A stretch of DNA of 64,000 nt from Pomphorhynchus laevis (GCA_012934845.2 WNNJ02000726.1:1-64000), one strand, 5' to 3'; shown: positions 42,540-53,311, counted from the stretch's first letter. The notes: generated from the letters alone by a model not told the origin. A program made the numbers and translations.

Positions 42540-43165
42540 ATATGAAAGGTCCCGAATGCAATTCCAAATTTTGATATCATCAGCATACATCGCAATTGAG
42601 CAAGTGACATTGCAGATGTCATTGACATATATATTGAAAAGGGCAGGACTTAAGACAGCCTTAAAACACTCCACTTGACATTGTTAGCCAGCGTGCAAAA
42701 GTGTTTTTACCTTCACAATAATAAATCTTTCTTGAAGGAAACAGTTTAGCCATTGAACAATATTACCTTTAATCCCCACAACAAATAATTAACTGATTAA
42801 AATGGTATGATTAATCCTGTCGAAGCATTTAATAAATCGAAAAACAGAACATCAACTCCATGTCCAACCTCCATGAAATTACACCAGCTGACCCGTTCAA
42901 TAACCAAATTAGTAGTGGACCACCCATGTCGGAAATCATGTTGATAAATATTCAGGATACTTTATTTTTTTCGAGTATAATTTTAGCGAACGCAATATTT
43001 ACTTTTCCAGAATGTTGCATGTCACATGTCCCACAAGTCAGGCTCACCGGTCTATAATTCTCAGCAGTGAATCTCTGAAACCTTTATGCGCAAAGCATAA
43101 TACCGACGCAGCCTCTCGTAATACGATCGATGGTATATTATCATAACCGAAAATGAAGGAATGTT
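42540..43165 (-). mobile_element. CR1-type LINE RT relic
   Basis: On the minus strand, near 42580, MYADDIKIWNCIRD-like coding (YADD box) is followed by remnants of the RT palm (SFDRINHTI-like near 42810 and upstream pieces to 43165). It is heavily decayed. The distal part (42950-43160) is also found at 20370-20590. Confidence 0.5.
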
Positions 43166-43169
43166 TTGA

Positions 43170-43735
43170 TTTTGACGTTTTAATGACTATTTTTATTCTG
43201 CATGCTACTTGAATCCTATATATATGCCAACAACAGTACGCTACATTTCAGTATTAGTGAACCTCATCAGCTACTGATCCAATACCTACGTTTCACGCTT
43301 TGGTCATTTTAATGTTGGCTGACGATCACTCGACTCGTCTGCTCTATTAGCATTTATATTTAATTAAAGACTTTCGTCTCTCATTTTGCAAATTTAATTG
43401 AAATCATTTCTGATTTCAACGCTGATTTAATCATTTCAACGCTGATTTAATTTGAAATCAGAAATGACTTCAGTTAATTTTGCAAAATGTAATGAAAAAG
43501 TCTTTCATTTAATCTAATTGTCAATAAAAGCAGATAAGTCGAGTGATCGTCAGCAAACATTAAAAGGAATGAAAATTAAAACTTAGGTATTGGATCAGTA
43601 GCTGATGGGGTCTACCAATACTGAAATGTAGCGTACTTCTGTTGGCTTATAGATAGGCTTCAAGTAGCGTGCAGAATAAAAATAGTCATCAAAATTTCAA
43701 TGGTAAAAATGACTGCACAGGTATATGTACTTAAA
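43170..43735. repeat. Foldback element with decayed hammerhead-like core in each arm
   Basis: Two arms of about 260 bp in inverted orientation meet near 43420-43445 (AATCATTTCTGATTTCAACG against its complement). Each arm carries the CAGTAGCTGATG(A/G)GG(T) and GTATTGG / CCAATAC segments. The right arm keeps the cleavage side (GTAGCGTA then CTTCTG), the left arm less. The GAAA box is mutated in both. This is the same family as at 19.6-21.2 kb. Confidence 0.65.
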
Positions 43736-43989
43736 ATTAGCAATTTCTGGTGATGTAATGGATAACCGTGATTGGGGATTAGAAAATACTGTGCACACAT
43801 TGTAAATTTGTATATCGGTGCCTATATATTGATCAAACAAAATAAATCGAAACTCATTAACAACCTCTTTTTATCGCAGCAACTACGTATGTTATCATCG
43901 TTAACTGTTCATGTTAACTATCATACTCAGTATATAATCCTCGCACTCCGTTTATTCTCAAGTTTGTTAACTTCAATAAATAACGCATT
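43736..43989. other. Short AT-rich spacer
   Basis: Shares phrases with 19500-19640 (GCAGCAACTACGTA, TTTTGTTTGATC-like sequence) in inverted orientation. No gene is recognised. Confidence 0.4.
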
Positions 43990-44839
43990 AAGGTTTTCCC
44001 ATATTTCACATTTATTCTGTTCTCTGTCATGCTTAGCAGTTACAATGTATAAAGAGGATGCATGCAGTAGTGTAGCCAATACCCATATTCGCACAGTGGG
44101 GATACATTAGAATCATGACCTTTTGGATCGAATACTCTGTAGTGATTCTGGCGTGGTACTTGATGATTTTAACGACGAAATTGTTCGCTGGATATATGCC
44201 GCCATTTGCAGAGCGAATAACAATTACTTGATTCATTTATCACCGTCATTCTCTTTTCATTGCACATCAACGAACTCAATCCTTGATGTCTTATTGCTTA
44301 ATAAGTGATTTTTTAAATCCTTCTGTACTAAACAGTCGAAATAATATATGACCACCCCTGCATAACTTGCTTCATCGGCAGTTAGAGTAATATACCTTAC
44401 TAATGCTAAAATACTCTTTGATTTTATAAACGTTTTCCCCGTTTCAAGTAATTCGAGTTTGACTCGATTAAACTTCGATACATATCAACAAGAAAATGCT
44501 ATTTTCTCGAGCACAAATAAAATCAAGGAAATTTAATAATATAATAAATATAATGAATATAATTAAAATTTAATGAATATAAGGAAAATATGACACCAAC
44601 CAATGACGAATAGTGGCTCGTGTAAGCAATATTCACAATAGTAAAAAGACAGCTTACGGTTTACTGTCCAGTAAACATTTCGTATAAAAACGGAATAAAA
44701 AATCGGTGTGGTGTATTCGAATTGCGAATATTAGTTACCGCCCACACCAAATATAAAACACATTAATTGTGTAATTTGGTATATAAGCCAAATATAAACC
44801 AGCATTTCGGCGACAAGGAGTTCAGCAGAAACAGTAACA

Positions 44840-44913
44840 GGACCGAAACACGAAATGTAGGCGTGGACTCACTGCTGATGAGGTCCACCCACGCTGATTG
44901 TAGTGTACAGTGA
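44840..44913 (+). ncRNA. Hammerhead-like core A in the 360-bp repeat, permuted strand order
   Basis: In order: GGACC (helix II, 44840-44844), GAAA (44845-44848), ACAC (helix III, 44848-44851), internal loop, GCGTGG (44861-44866), TCACTG (helix I, 44869-44874), CTGATGA (44875-44881), GGTCC (helix II, 44882-44886), CCACGC (44889-44894), internal loop, GTGT (helix III, 44903-44906), A17 (44907), CAGTGA (helix I, 44908-44913). Helix I pairs 6/6, II 5/5 and III 4 plus 6. No core base is missing, and the triplet is GUA. Strand order is that of the 13.7-kb satellite, with quite different helix sequences. Confidence 0.6.
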
Positions 44914-45200
44914 TGCTGATAGGATTCAAACAACCACACGAGGATAATATCAAACCGACCAGTGAAGAATAGCGGCTCGTGTATGCAATATTCACAATAG
45001 TAAAAAGACAGCTTACGGTTTACTGTCCAGTGAACATTTCGTCCTAGAACGGAATAAAAAATCGGTGTGTGGTGGATTCGAATTGCGAATATTAGTTACC
45101 GCCCACACCAAATATTGAACACATAAATTGTGTAATTTGGTATATAAGCCAAATATAAACCAGCATTTCGGCGACAAGGAATTCAGCAGAAGCAGTAACA

Positions 45201-45274
45201 TGGCCGAAACACGAAATGTAGACGTGAGATTACTGCTGATGAGGTCCACCCACGCTGATCGTAGTGTACAGTGA
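45201..45274 (+). ncRNA. Hammerhead-like core B in the 360-bp repeat
   Basis: Matches the first core. Helix I keeps pairing although one strand changed (TTACTG with CAGTGA, now with a G-U pair). Helix III keeps ACAC / GTGT and CGTG / CACG. Helix II is weakened (TGGCC against GGTCC). CTGATGA is at 45236-45242. Confidence 0.55.
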
Positions 45275-45850
45275 TGCTGATTGGATTGAAAGAACCACAC
45301 AAGGAAAATATGAAACCAACCAATGAAGAGTAGCGGCTCGTGTAAGCAATATTCACAATAATATAAATAAAAGTATAATATCTCCGGTCCACTTCAACGA
45401 AAATCCAGGTGCTAAAATGCTCGAATTCTCTCAATTTTGCTGACTTATTCAGGCAAAACTCTCAAAAAATATAGAAGCTATCGTTACATATTCTACTTGA
45501 GTTAAGATAGCCCAAATATTGCTCGACTCACCCCATTTTGGTATTGTTTTTGAAAGATGTTCAAGAGTGAGATGTTTATCATTTGGGCACAGGAAGCATC
45601 TAGTTAAATTATTTCACTAGGCCTTGATAAAGTTTAATCAGCATATTTTTCTACCATAACTATGAGTCACCCTTCATTCAAATCACTACATTATTGGCAC
45701 GGTTTCAAGAGTAGAGATCTGTCAATGACGGATATTCTAAAATAATTGCGTACATCACCATGATTTTCCTAAGCCATTTTACACATGTTCACTCGTGTTT
45801 GTCAGCGTTTGATAGACATTTAGAGAAAGAAAGTCGTTACTACTCTGATA

Positions 45851-46734
45851 TTAGCTACCTTATTGAAAGGTATCACTGAAAAACAACAGAAAAATATCAC
45901 TGCAAAAAACAATATCATTGAAAAAAAACAATATAATTGAAAAACAATAATTATTGAAACAATATCATAAATATAAGTCATTATATTTAAAAACACAAAT
46001 CAAGCAAAAACACCAAATTTATTATTAAATTTTCGAACTGAACGATATTATTCGTGATATTTAAAGAACCACAAAGTGAACAAAAACGCGCATTTTTAAT
46101 TTTTTATTTGCTATTGAATACTACTGCATTCAGCAGAATAATTCTACTGCATTATTCTACTGCATTCAGTAGAGTAATTCATTAAAATAATATTCTTATT
46201 TAATATTATAATTTATTAATATTAAGATGTTTAGCACAAATATCTAAATACAACTTGATGTAAACACCTTATTCAATGCAGAGTTTTATCATATTTGCTT
46301 GATAAAATATTTTTTATTATGAATTGTTTTTAAAGTAATCATTTAATTAATACAATTAACTTAAGGAGAACGTTTGTCTTCTTCGTAGAGAAATGTCATT
46401 CTTTTAGCAAGACTGGCTGCTACCACCATCCTACCATATACTTGCCCTCTGGAGCCGTCGCCAGAATGCTGACAACATTTCCACGTTGGATGACGATGCT
46501 AACGTTTTGGAGGAGGTATAAAATAATTGTAATAGACTGATAAAATAAAGATTTTATACGAAACAGAAAAAGGGAGAAAGCTTTAGGATCTAAATCAAAC
46601 TTAGGTAACATTATTTTACTAATAGCTATATATTATGTTTAAACATTTAAACATTTCTAAATTCATTAATATAAATATATAATATCTTTCGTATTCTTAC
46701 ATAAGCTAAAATGAAATAATTTTAATTAAATAAT
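45851..46734. other. AT-rich region without a recognised gene
   Basis: Contains AAAAACAATATCATTG repeats near 45880-45970 and CTACTGCATTATTCTACTGC repeats near 46120-46165. One minus-strand frame near 46510-46430 (NVVSILATAPEGK) looked like an Sm-type tail but is too short to call. Confidence 0.45.
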
Positions 46735-46915
46735 TATTGAAGTTGGATCAAAGAAAAGAGGATTTTTTTGATATTTCGCTAACTTCTGTTAGCATCTCCA
46801 GAAAATGCAATTTTCTGAAGATGATTTAAAATAATTTCTCCCTTTCTTTAATCTAGCTCCAATAATTATATATCAATAATGGATCTTTATCAACTATTTA
46901 AAATAATTTTTATTA
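46735..46915. repeat. Small foldback element of the GGAGCTGGATCAAAG family
   Basis: Ends are inverted: ATTATTGAAGTTGGATCAAAG at 46734 and CTTTAATCTAGCTCCAATAAT at 46848. In between lies the arm CGCTAACTTCTGTTAGCATC and a second CTGAAGATG. TTATCAATAATGGATC follows the right end, as in the copies at 60-61 kb. Confidence 0.6.
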
Positions 46916-47069
46916 TTTCATTTTATAATCTCTCATATCTTATTTTCATATGATGAAATTGCTATAGTATCAAAATAGTTAGAATAAGTTTAGGTTGTTT
47001 ACATGTGCAGCTAATATTCAAGAATGTGTTCAATGTTATCAAGTAAAAATAACAAAACAACGTAAATAT

Positions 47070-47560
47070 AAAGGAAACAGGACCGCCGCCTGTGATCCTC
47101 AGAGGACCAATAAATAAATTAGAGGTTTAATTCAACTAGGACTGTCTATTACACCTATCTGCTTCTCTCTAAATATAGAGAATTTCATGCTTCTATACTG
47201 AAAAACAGCATACCGTTTCGGCTTTGAGAAACCTCATCAGTTATAGCAATACAGTGTATACACATGAAAAACATACTATATATAGATTAAAGCAGAAAGA
47301 ATTCACTATATGCTAATTGCATGACGTAGCTTGCGCTTTCGAAGTCAATGCAATGCAGTGAATTCTTTTCAGTGTAATAGGCATCTGCGGGATCACTAAA
47401 TGACCAATATTATAAATACAAAGGAAACAGCACCGCCGCCTGGGATCCTCAGAGGACAAATAAATAAATTAGAGGTTTGATTCAACAAGGACTGTCTATT
47501 ACACCTATCTGCTTCTCTCTATATATAGAGAATTTCATGCTTCTATGCTTTATATACTTT
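47070..47560. repeat. ~340-bp direct repeat (two copies) with a hammerhead-like box pair
   Basis: GGAAACAG(G/C)ACCGCCGCCTG through CATGCTTCTAT recurs at 47079-47195 and 47420-47545. Between them, on the minus strand (47240-47215), CTGATGA, then GG...CC, then GAAAC appear in standard order. I could not find a convincing helix I and cleavage triplet, so this core is only suggestive. Confidence 0.5.
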
Positions 47561-47820
47561 ATATTTAAACTGTATATATTTTTTCAAATAAAAAGTTAAT
47601 ACAATTTTACACGATAGAATCAATTAAGCGTATTCGATTATTGAAATTAATATTTAAAACTACTGATGATAAGTTTTATTAATATAACCACTATATGTGG
47701 AGTGACGAATCTTAGCATCTGCGCTAGAATTTTGCTCGCTCGTGCTTTGTAGCTAGAGAGCTTTTGCTTAATGAGGATTAAGTACTGTCGAAGTTGTGTA
47801 GCTACAAGGTCACAGTGATG

Positions 47821-47888
47821 ATACCACCCTGAAGTGATGAGTAGACTAAGGTCGAAACGTCTAATTAGGGGTTAGGCGTCTGTGGTAT
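47821..47888 (+). ncRNA. Hammerhead-like motif in standard strand order, with expanded core
   Basis: Helix I ATACCAC (47821-47827) pairs with GTGGTAT (47882-47888). CTGA-AG-TGATGA (47829-47840) replaces the CTGATGA box. A GAC-TAAG-GTC hairpin (47844-47853) stands for helix II, followed by GAAA (47854-47857). Helix III ACGTCTAA / TTAGGCGT (47857-47864 / 47872-47879) closes on the triplet GUC with C17 at 47880. Helices I and III are strong; the extra bases in the first box may mean a variant or a decayed ribozyme. Confidence 0.45.
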
Positions 47889-48042
47889 GCACATTCCGGG
47901 TTAAGCTTTCCGACGAAGGTTGTAAAAACGCATGCAGGTTTATACTTTCATGTTCGAGTTAATTAAAAAAGTTGTACTGAAATTTATTATTATTAAAATT
48001 TTACATGATGATATTAGTAGTTTGCACGTGTAGCTGATAGTT

Positions 48043-48515
48043 CAGTCCCATTTTGCAAAAAGACAATTTCGCGGAAAATAACATTTTAAATGTTTTCCTA
48101 TAAACACCGGAATAAAATCATTATATGCAGCTTGTATGAAGTCAAATTGTACAACATTTGAGGAAATTTGACTAGCTTATCTGAAAGATTACCCATGATT
48201 AATATAAATGAATATTATGTAGGCTACTTCTTTAGTTTTACTTCTAATAAAAGTAAAGGAAATCTTTTGTCATCGATATTCCATGAATAATTTACACCCA
48301 GGATAATGAGGTTTATGAAGGCTTAAATATAACACACATGATCACACTAGAACATCTTATTTAGGTAAGACTCTTTATAAAAATAAAAACCTCCAAAAAT
48401 TACCATGTTTCTCATCACCCTTTTTCGCCATTTATCCTCCCTTTTTCTACCATCTAAGGATTATTTTTATTCTATTCGAAATACTAATTCTGCAAAATGG
48501 GACATAACGGTATCT
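48043..48515. mobile_element. Possible MITE with GTCCCATTTTGCA terminal inverted repeats
   Basis: GTCCCATTTTGCAAAAAGACAA at 48046 faces TTCTGCAAAATGGGACATAA near 48492-48511. A third copy of this end, GTCTCATTTTGCAGAATTAG, lies at 63090. The internal sequence is AT-rich and non-coding. No clear target duplication is visible, so the class is open. Confidence 0.4.
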
Positions 48516-48924
48516 GATGAACCAGATAATTTACAACTCCTATTTTCTTATGTTGTATAAATCTAACATCGCCTTACCTCCTGATTGCACAATGTATAAT
48601 TTAGTGCAGCTGAAACAATAGACTATAAAAAATTACGGTTTTTTTATATTGTGTAATTCAGGTAATTTACGAATAAAAATTATCCACGTTTAGATGTAAA
48701 TTTAGATTTAACAAATGCTTTTAAAAAGGATGAGATGTCTACTCATGTTCTAGTTTCCTTGTTAAACTGTTAACATCAATTCTTAGTACTAGTGATCAAA
48801 AGAATTTAGTAGTTGATATACAAGGCCAGTTTAATTGCTAGAAGGACGTTTAAAACAATAAAGACATGATCGATATTTATTATCGACAACTTTAAAAAAT
48901 TAAAAAATAAAAATAAAAGGATTT
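48516..48924. other. AT-rich stretch
   Basis: No coding similarity or clear repeat structure recognised. Confidence 0.35.
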
Positions 48925-49445
48925 ATTCTAACGTGGCAAATGCGTGTCAGCGCACGCTTACATGGCCACAATAAAACAAGACTGTGAATCAGGTGTCGAG
49001 AAGGTGTGAACGGAGGAGGTGTTTGAATATGATAAAGGAGGGAGCGCGGCGGACGTCGAGAGGGAGTTGATTCCAGGTGAGTGAGGCGGCGACGAGGAAG
49101 GATCGGAGACCGTAGTTGTTACTGTAATTAGGAACGTGGAGTAAGGGGGTATGACGGGAACGCAGCGATAGCGAGGTGGGGCAAGTGTCGTCTAAGAAAG
49201 GAAGGTTGATGAACGATGGGGAGCCGACAGCGATGAGACGAAAAGTAACGAGAAGAAGGCGGAGTTTGATGCGGATGTGGATGGTGGGCCAGCAGAGTTG
49301 GGCAAAATATGTGGATGTATTGTTGAAGCGACGAAGACGAAAGAGAACTCGAACGGCGTTGTTGATTATTCGTTGTAGGGGTAGGATGATGGATTTTGGA
49401 GAATTGGCGAAAAGGCTAAGACAGTAATCGATTTTAGGGAAAAGA
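48925..49445 (-). mobile_element. 3' part of a C-rich CR1-like LINE
   Basis: The minus strand matches 9590-10085 closely: SLFANSPKSI..., LLPLQRIINNAVRVLF, then the 3' UTR with stem GCGTGC-GCTG-ACACGC (48957-48942, one terminal mismatch) and the TTAGAATAAATCC end. Several frame breaks. Confidence 0.75.
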
Positions 49446-49449
49446 AGCG

Positions 49450-49640
49450 ATTTAAATTAAAGTTTTCTAGATGACCCATATTAATTTTTGTCAATACACA
49501 CGCAAGTTGATTACCCACAGCTATACCATCTACCTCACCGTACAGTAATTCTTTAACAGATAAATAAGATCGAGATGTACGTATATATAGTAATTATTTA
49601 AAATGTGATTTATCAAACTTCAAATCAGATGATAATTGTG
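49450..49640 (-). mobile_element. Penelope-type RT relic, different from PLE-1 and PLE-2
   Basis: The minus strand contains a short block with GEVDGIAVGNQLA followed by MGHLE, like the DGVAMGSPL...FMGHLE box of Penelope/Neptune-type RTs. It is clearly different from the VKGVPMGGNSSPII form of the PLE copies nearby. It is cut off by the CR1-like LINE and is a fossil with no intact frame. Confidence 0.5.
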
Positions 49641-49649
49641 AAAGAAATT

Positions 49650-52215
49650 CGGACGCTAATCATTAAATCAGCTAACTGAGTCTACGTATTTAATATAATT
49701 ATAAAATAAACAAAACATAATAATGCTAAATCAAAATTTAATAATTAAATAATAAAATTAATAATTGTTTTTAGATTTTCTATAATTTAAATCAAGTTAA
49801 AAAAAATGAAATTTAAAATAAACGTCATTTTTATGAATTGACTAATAAATAACAGACGTTGTATCAGAATAAGAATTAGAGGTCATCAGGAGGAACTGCT
49901 ATGCTATCAGGTTTCGGCCCCTAACTCCTCTACCCAACATAGCAGCGGGGCCAAATACATGCTAATGATGTATTTCCTCTGAAATAACTATCTAGTATCT
50001 TATTCTAATACAAAGTATATTATTTATTATCCATCCATAAAAATTTGCCACTTAAGAGTTTAAATTTATTCTTTATATTATTGTGTTGATTTATATATTT
50101 TACTATTTTCTGCTTGATGTTATTTTTATAGTAACCTAGTTTAAAATATGTATCTATTAAATTATTTAAATGATTTTGAAGAAAGCCAATATCATTACAT
50201 ATTGTTGCAATTCTTAAAATTTCATTATTTAATGTATTATATTTTATATTATATGGTATGCATGAATGCTCATGCAAAAATATGTTTCTTGTAAATTTAA
50301 ATATGTCATCTTTACGATATAAATTAATAGTAGTTTTAGTTAATGTTAATTTAATGTTCATATCTAGATATACACCTTCTTTATCATTAATATTGGTTTT
50401 GTTAAGAATAAGGCTTTCTGGATAAATGTGCTCACTAATTGAATAAAAATTATTAGAATTAAATACACATATATCATCAATGTATCGAAACATATATTTC
50501 ATATATTTATATTGTTTAGATTTAGTTTTTACACAGTTATGAACAAATTCATATTCTATAAAGCTTAAAAACAAGTCAGCTATAATTGGGCTAACTATTA
50601 CCACCCATTGGAACACCTTTTACTTGTCTAAATATAGATTTCCCTACTTTTAAATAATTTTGATTTATCAAAATATTTAAGGATTCTATTAATTCAATTT
50701 TATCCATATATTTATATTTATTTGATGGTTTAATTTTTGTTAGATAGGCGTTATAATTATTATAACATATATATGTATATCTTTTTCCGAATATAAGATT
50801 AATTAATTTTACTAACGCTTCTTTAATATCTACTAAACCTAGATTTGTATAAAGAGTACTAAAATCGTATGTATTTATATTTTGAAAATTTATTCCTTTT
50901 GTCTGTTCTAAAAATTCTTTTGTAGAATTAATACTGAAATAGTGTTTTATACCAGTATTAATTTCGATTACCTTGCAATATTTTTTAAAGTGTGCTTTAA
51001 TTACTTTAAGTATTTTATTCATATAGACAGAAAGTGGTTTTAATGTACATTTAAACGCACTACATATGAACCTAGGTTTTATTGGATTTTTATGTAATTT
51101 TGGATTCCAATATAATATAGGTATAGTTTTATTATCTAATTCAACCTTTATACCCTTTTTATCCATTATAGAACAGTGACTTGTAATAATTGTTTCTAAA
51201 CTCAACTCACTACGTTCATATGTTGGATTTACATTTAAATCATTAGAATTAACCTCTTTCACTAGTATATCATAATAAAGCTTTTTGCATATGAAGACAA
51301 AGTTATTATTAGCTTTATCAATAGTTGTTATTATATAGTTATCCTTTAATTTAGTAAGTTCTTTATACATATCTTTATTAATTTTATCTTTTCCTTTTAT
51401 AATTGTTTGTTATTTTCATTTTATTTTTAATTTTATCAAATATATAATCTTTCCAAATTTTTATCTTAGATATATTCGAGCTTTCACTATTAATCAGCTT
51501 ACTAAAGTAATCATTTAAGTTATTATATAACGAATTGTAAATTTTATTTTTGTCGCTGTTATTATTTAATCTATATTTATACCCTTTTGATAGCAGCTTT
51601 CTTAATTCACAATTTTCAATTAATTCTAGATTATGGGTACATATATGTTCATTTATTTTATCAAAACTAAGACTTTTACAATTGCATTCTGTTTCCATTA
51701 TGTTTCTAATATTATCGTTACATATTGATTTCAATTCTTTATTATAATTACAAATTTTTCGTCCTAATGGTGGTAGGAGTTTATACCTTATTTTAGGAAT
51801 ATATTTACTTAAATCTGACCCTATTATTTCTTTACTTTTAGAATTATTTAAAAGTCCGGCTATATTTATGTTATCTATACATTTCTTAATGAAGTTTATG
51901 GTTAATGTATATTTTCTATTGTTATTATTTACATTTATTGTACGATTATAGTATTTTGTATTACAATAACTGTCTATTATACAACTTAGCCTATCATAGT
52001 CGTTAATTAATTTTTGATTTATTGAACATATGATATCTTTAGAAAAACTTCTTATATTTACATAAAGATCTTTTAGCTTATTATCACTTAAAAGTTGTTT
52101 TAACATTTCTAATCGTTCATTTATATACATATATTTTTTAATATTTTTAACTCTATTTTTCCTATTCCTTTTATCACCATGACTTCTTGGTTTGCGTTTA
52201 ACTGGATTATTATAA
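49650..52215 (-). mobile_element. Penelope-like retroelement, copy PLE-2, longest copy
   Basis: The minus strand shows an N-terminal lysine-rich region, a region with CNC and LRKLLSKGYKYR (a pattern I associate with Naiad-type PLE N-termini), then RT blocks TTIDKANNNFVFICKKLYYD, PKLHKNPIKPRF, NTYDFSTLYTNL, KGVPMGGNSSPIIADLFL and FRYIDDICVF, ending SGKFLWMDNK at 50020. No GIY-YIG nuclease was recognised at either end. The 3' tail (49650-50015) carries a hammerhead-like core. The coding region has about two breaks. The near-identity to PLE-1 suggests recent activity. Confidence 0.8.
49876..49945 (-). ncRNA. Hammerhead-like core in the PLE-2 tail, permuted strand order
   Basis: Identical in its paired elements to the core at 11555-11624: CTGATGA at 49889-49883, TTCCTC / GAGGAG helix I, TTAGGGG / CCTCTAA helix II, CTGCTATG / CATAGCAG plus GGT / ACC helix III, GUA triplet. 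Confidence 0.55.
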
Positions 52216-53311
52216 TATAGTTTACATTAAATTTATAGTTTAATATAGTTTACATTAAATTTACATTAAATTTATAATATAGTTTATAATTATAGTTATA
52301 ATTTACTGATTTATTAATAGGAACGTCAGTAAGCAAATGGTAACCTCCCATGTTATCGTGAACTTGCTGAATTTATAATATTAGAGATGATCTTTCACAT
52401 AGGAAAAAATTATCGTTATCTAAGTTTAATATACGCAACATCGCCATAAGTTTAATAATTTTGTAAGTATACTTTGGTCTTGCTGCATCCTTGGATTTCT
52501 AGTGAATTTCGTACGAAAAGTCATTTTTAGAAATGTGTGTTGTGCAATTACTACAATTTTATCGACATTTTCATAGATAAATTTAATTTTAAGAATTTAT
52601 TAACATCGATGTGTGCTTTAAGCCCTACATGTAGATTTGATTTTAAAAATGGAGATACAACGCGATCCATGTAGTTATCGGTTACAGTCAAAATTGTTTC
52701 TGGTAGGATTTATCGGTCGGTTTATAATTTTGCTGATAGGACTAGGGTTACACACGAATCAACTTGAAATTTCAAAACAATTTACTGCAATTTAAGGTTA
52801 TATTTGTTCTAAAACTAATTTTACCAGGGAAATAAAATAAAGGTACACAGATTCAGACAGTAATACTGTAGTTAGCCAATTAAAAACGATTAAAATATTG
52901 TATGTTTATATTAATTTTTTATTTATAATTAAGTAAGAAAGCCTAAATGGAGACAGTTTTGCCATTATTTCGAATCGTCCGCTGGTACTCTCTACAACAG
53001 GAAGTAGATATGTATCTATGTCTTTTGTCAAGAGAGAAAAACTCTCTACAAATCTACCCTTATGTTCTCGAGATACCAAATTTTCAAGCTTAGCAAGATA
53101 CTATGGATCTATAGTATGGATCTATACTATGGATCTATACTATGGATACTAGGTACACAGGGAATGTGAGTTTGTATGAGGAGATTGAAATCTCAATTGC
53201 AGTCCTGAGATGTGAAAACAAGATCAAAAATTAAAATGAAGATCACACTACTCTAAATCATGTTGGAGTATTATCAAGGAAAGATCATTTACGAATTGGA
53301 AGGTCAGAGCT
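52216..53311. other. AT-rich intergenic region
   Basis: Begins with tandem TTTACATTAAATTTATAATATAG fragments (52220-52290). ATGGATCTATACT repeats occur at 53105-53150. No gene recognised. Confidence 0.45.

Larger units (their letters stand above)
44575..45365. repeat. Tandem repeat, ~360-bp unit, with hammerhead-like cores
   Basis: The phrase (A/C)CCA(A/G)TGA(C/A)GA(A/G)TAG(T/C)GGCTCGTGTA starts units at about 44597, 44957 and 45317. Each full unit continues with CAGCTTACGGTTTACTGTCC, ATATAAACCAGCATTTCGGC and a ribozyme-like core on the plus strand. The third copy ends shortly after its start, as in an array cut off by an exchange. Confidence 0.8.
43990..45850 (+). mobile_element. Decayed I/Jockey-type LINE split by a ribozyme-like tandem array
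   Basis: The endonuclease part reads VVLDDFNDEIVRWIYAAICR, HLSPSFSFHCTSTNSILDVL, then TKQSR and FPVSSNSSLTRLNFDTY (to about 44485), collinear with 27020-27370 of the intact element. The downstream part resumes at about 45450 with remnants like HGFKSRDLSMTDIL (45697) and RVCQRLID (45800), collinear with 27600-27860. The tandem array 44575-45365 lies between, so it arose or inserted inside this LINE. Confidence 0.6.

Noticed and set aside
46420-46611. Minus-strand frame with NVVSILATAPEGK resembling an Sm-protein segment
   Set aside because: Only about 15 residues look similar, the rest of the frame is low-complexity, and no splice sites or second half of an Sm fold are visible.
47215-47240. 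CTGATGA...GAAAC in standard hammerhead order on the minus strand
   Set aside because: Helix II is plausible (GGTTT/AAAGCC with a bulge), but I could find no helix I partner next to a valid cleavage triplet, so it is not called as a ribozyme.
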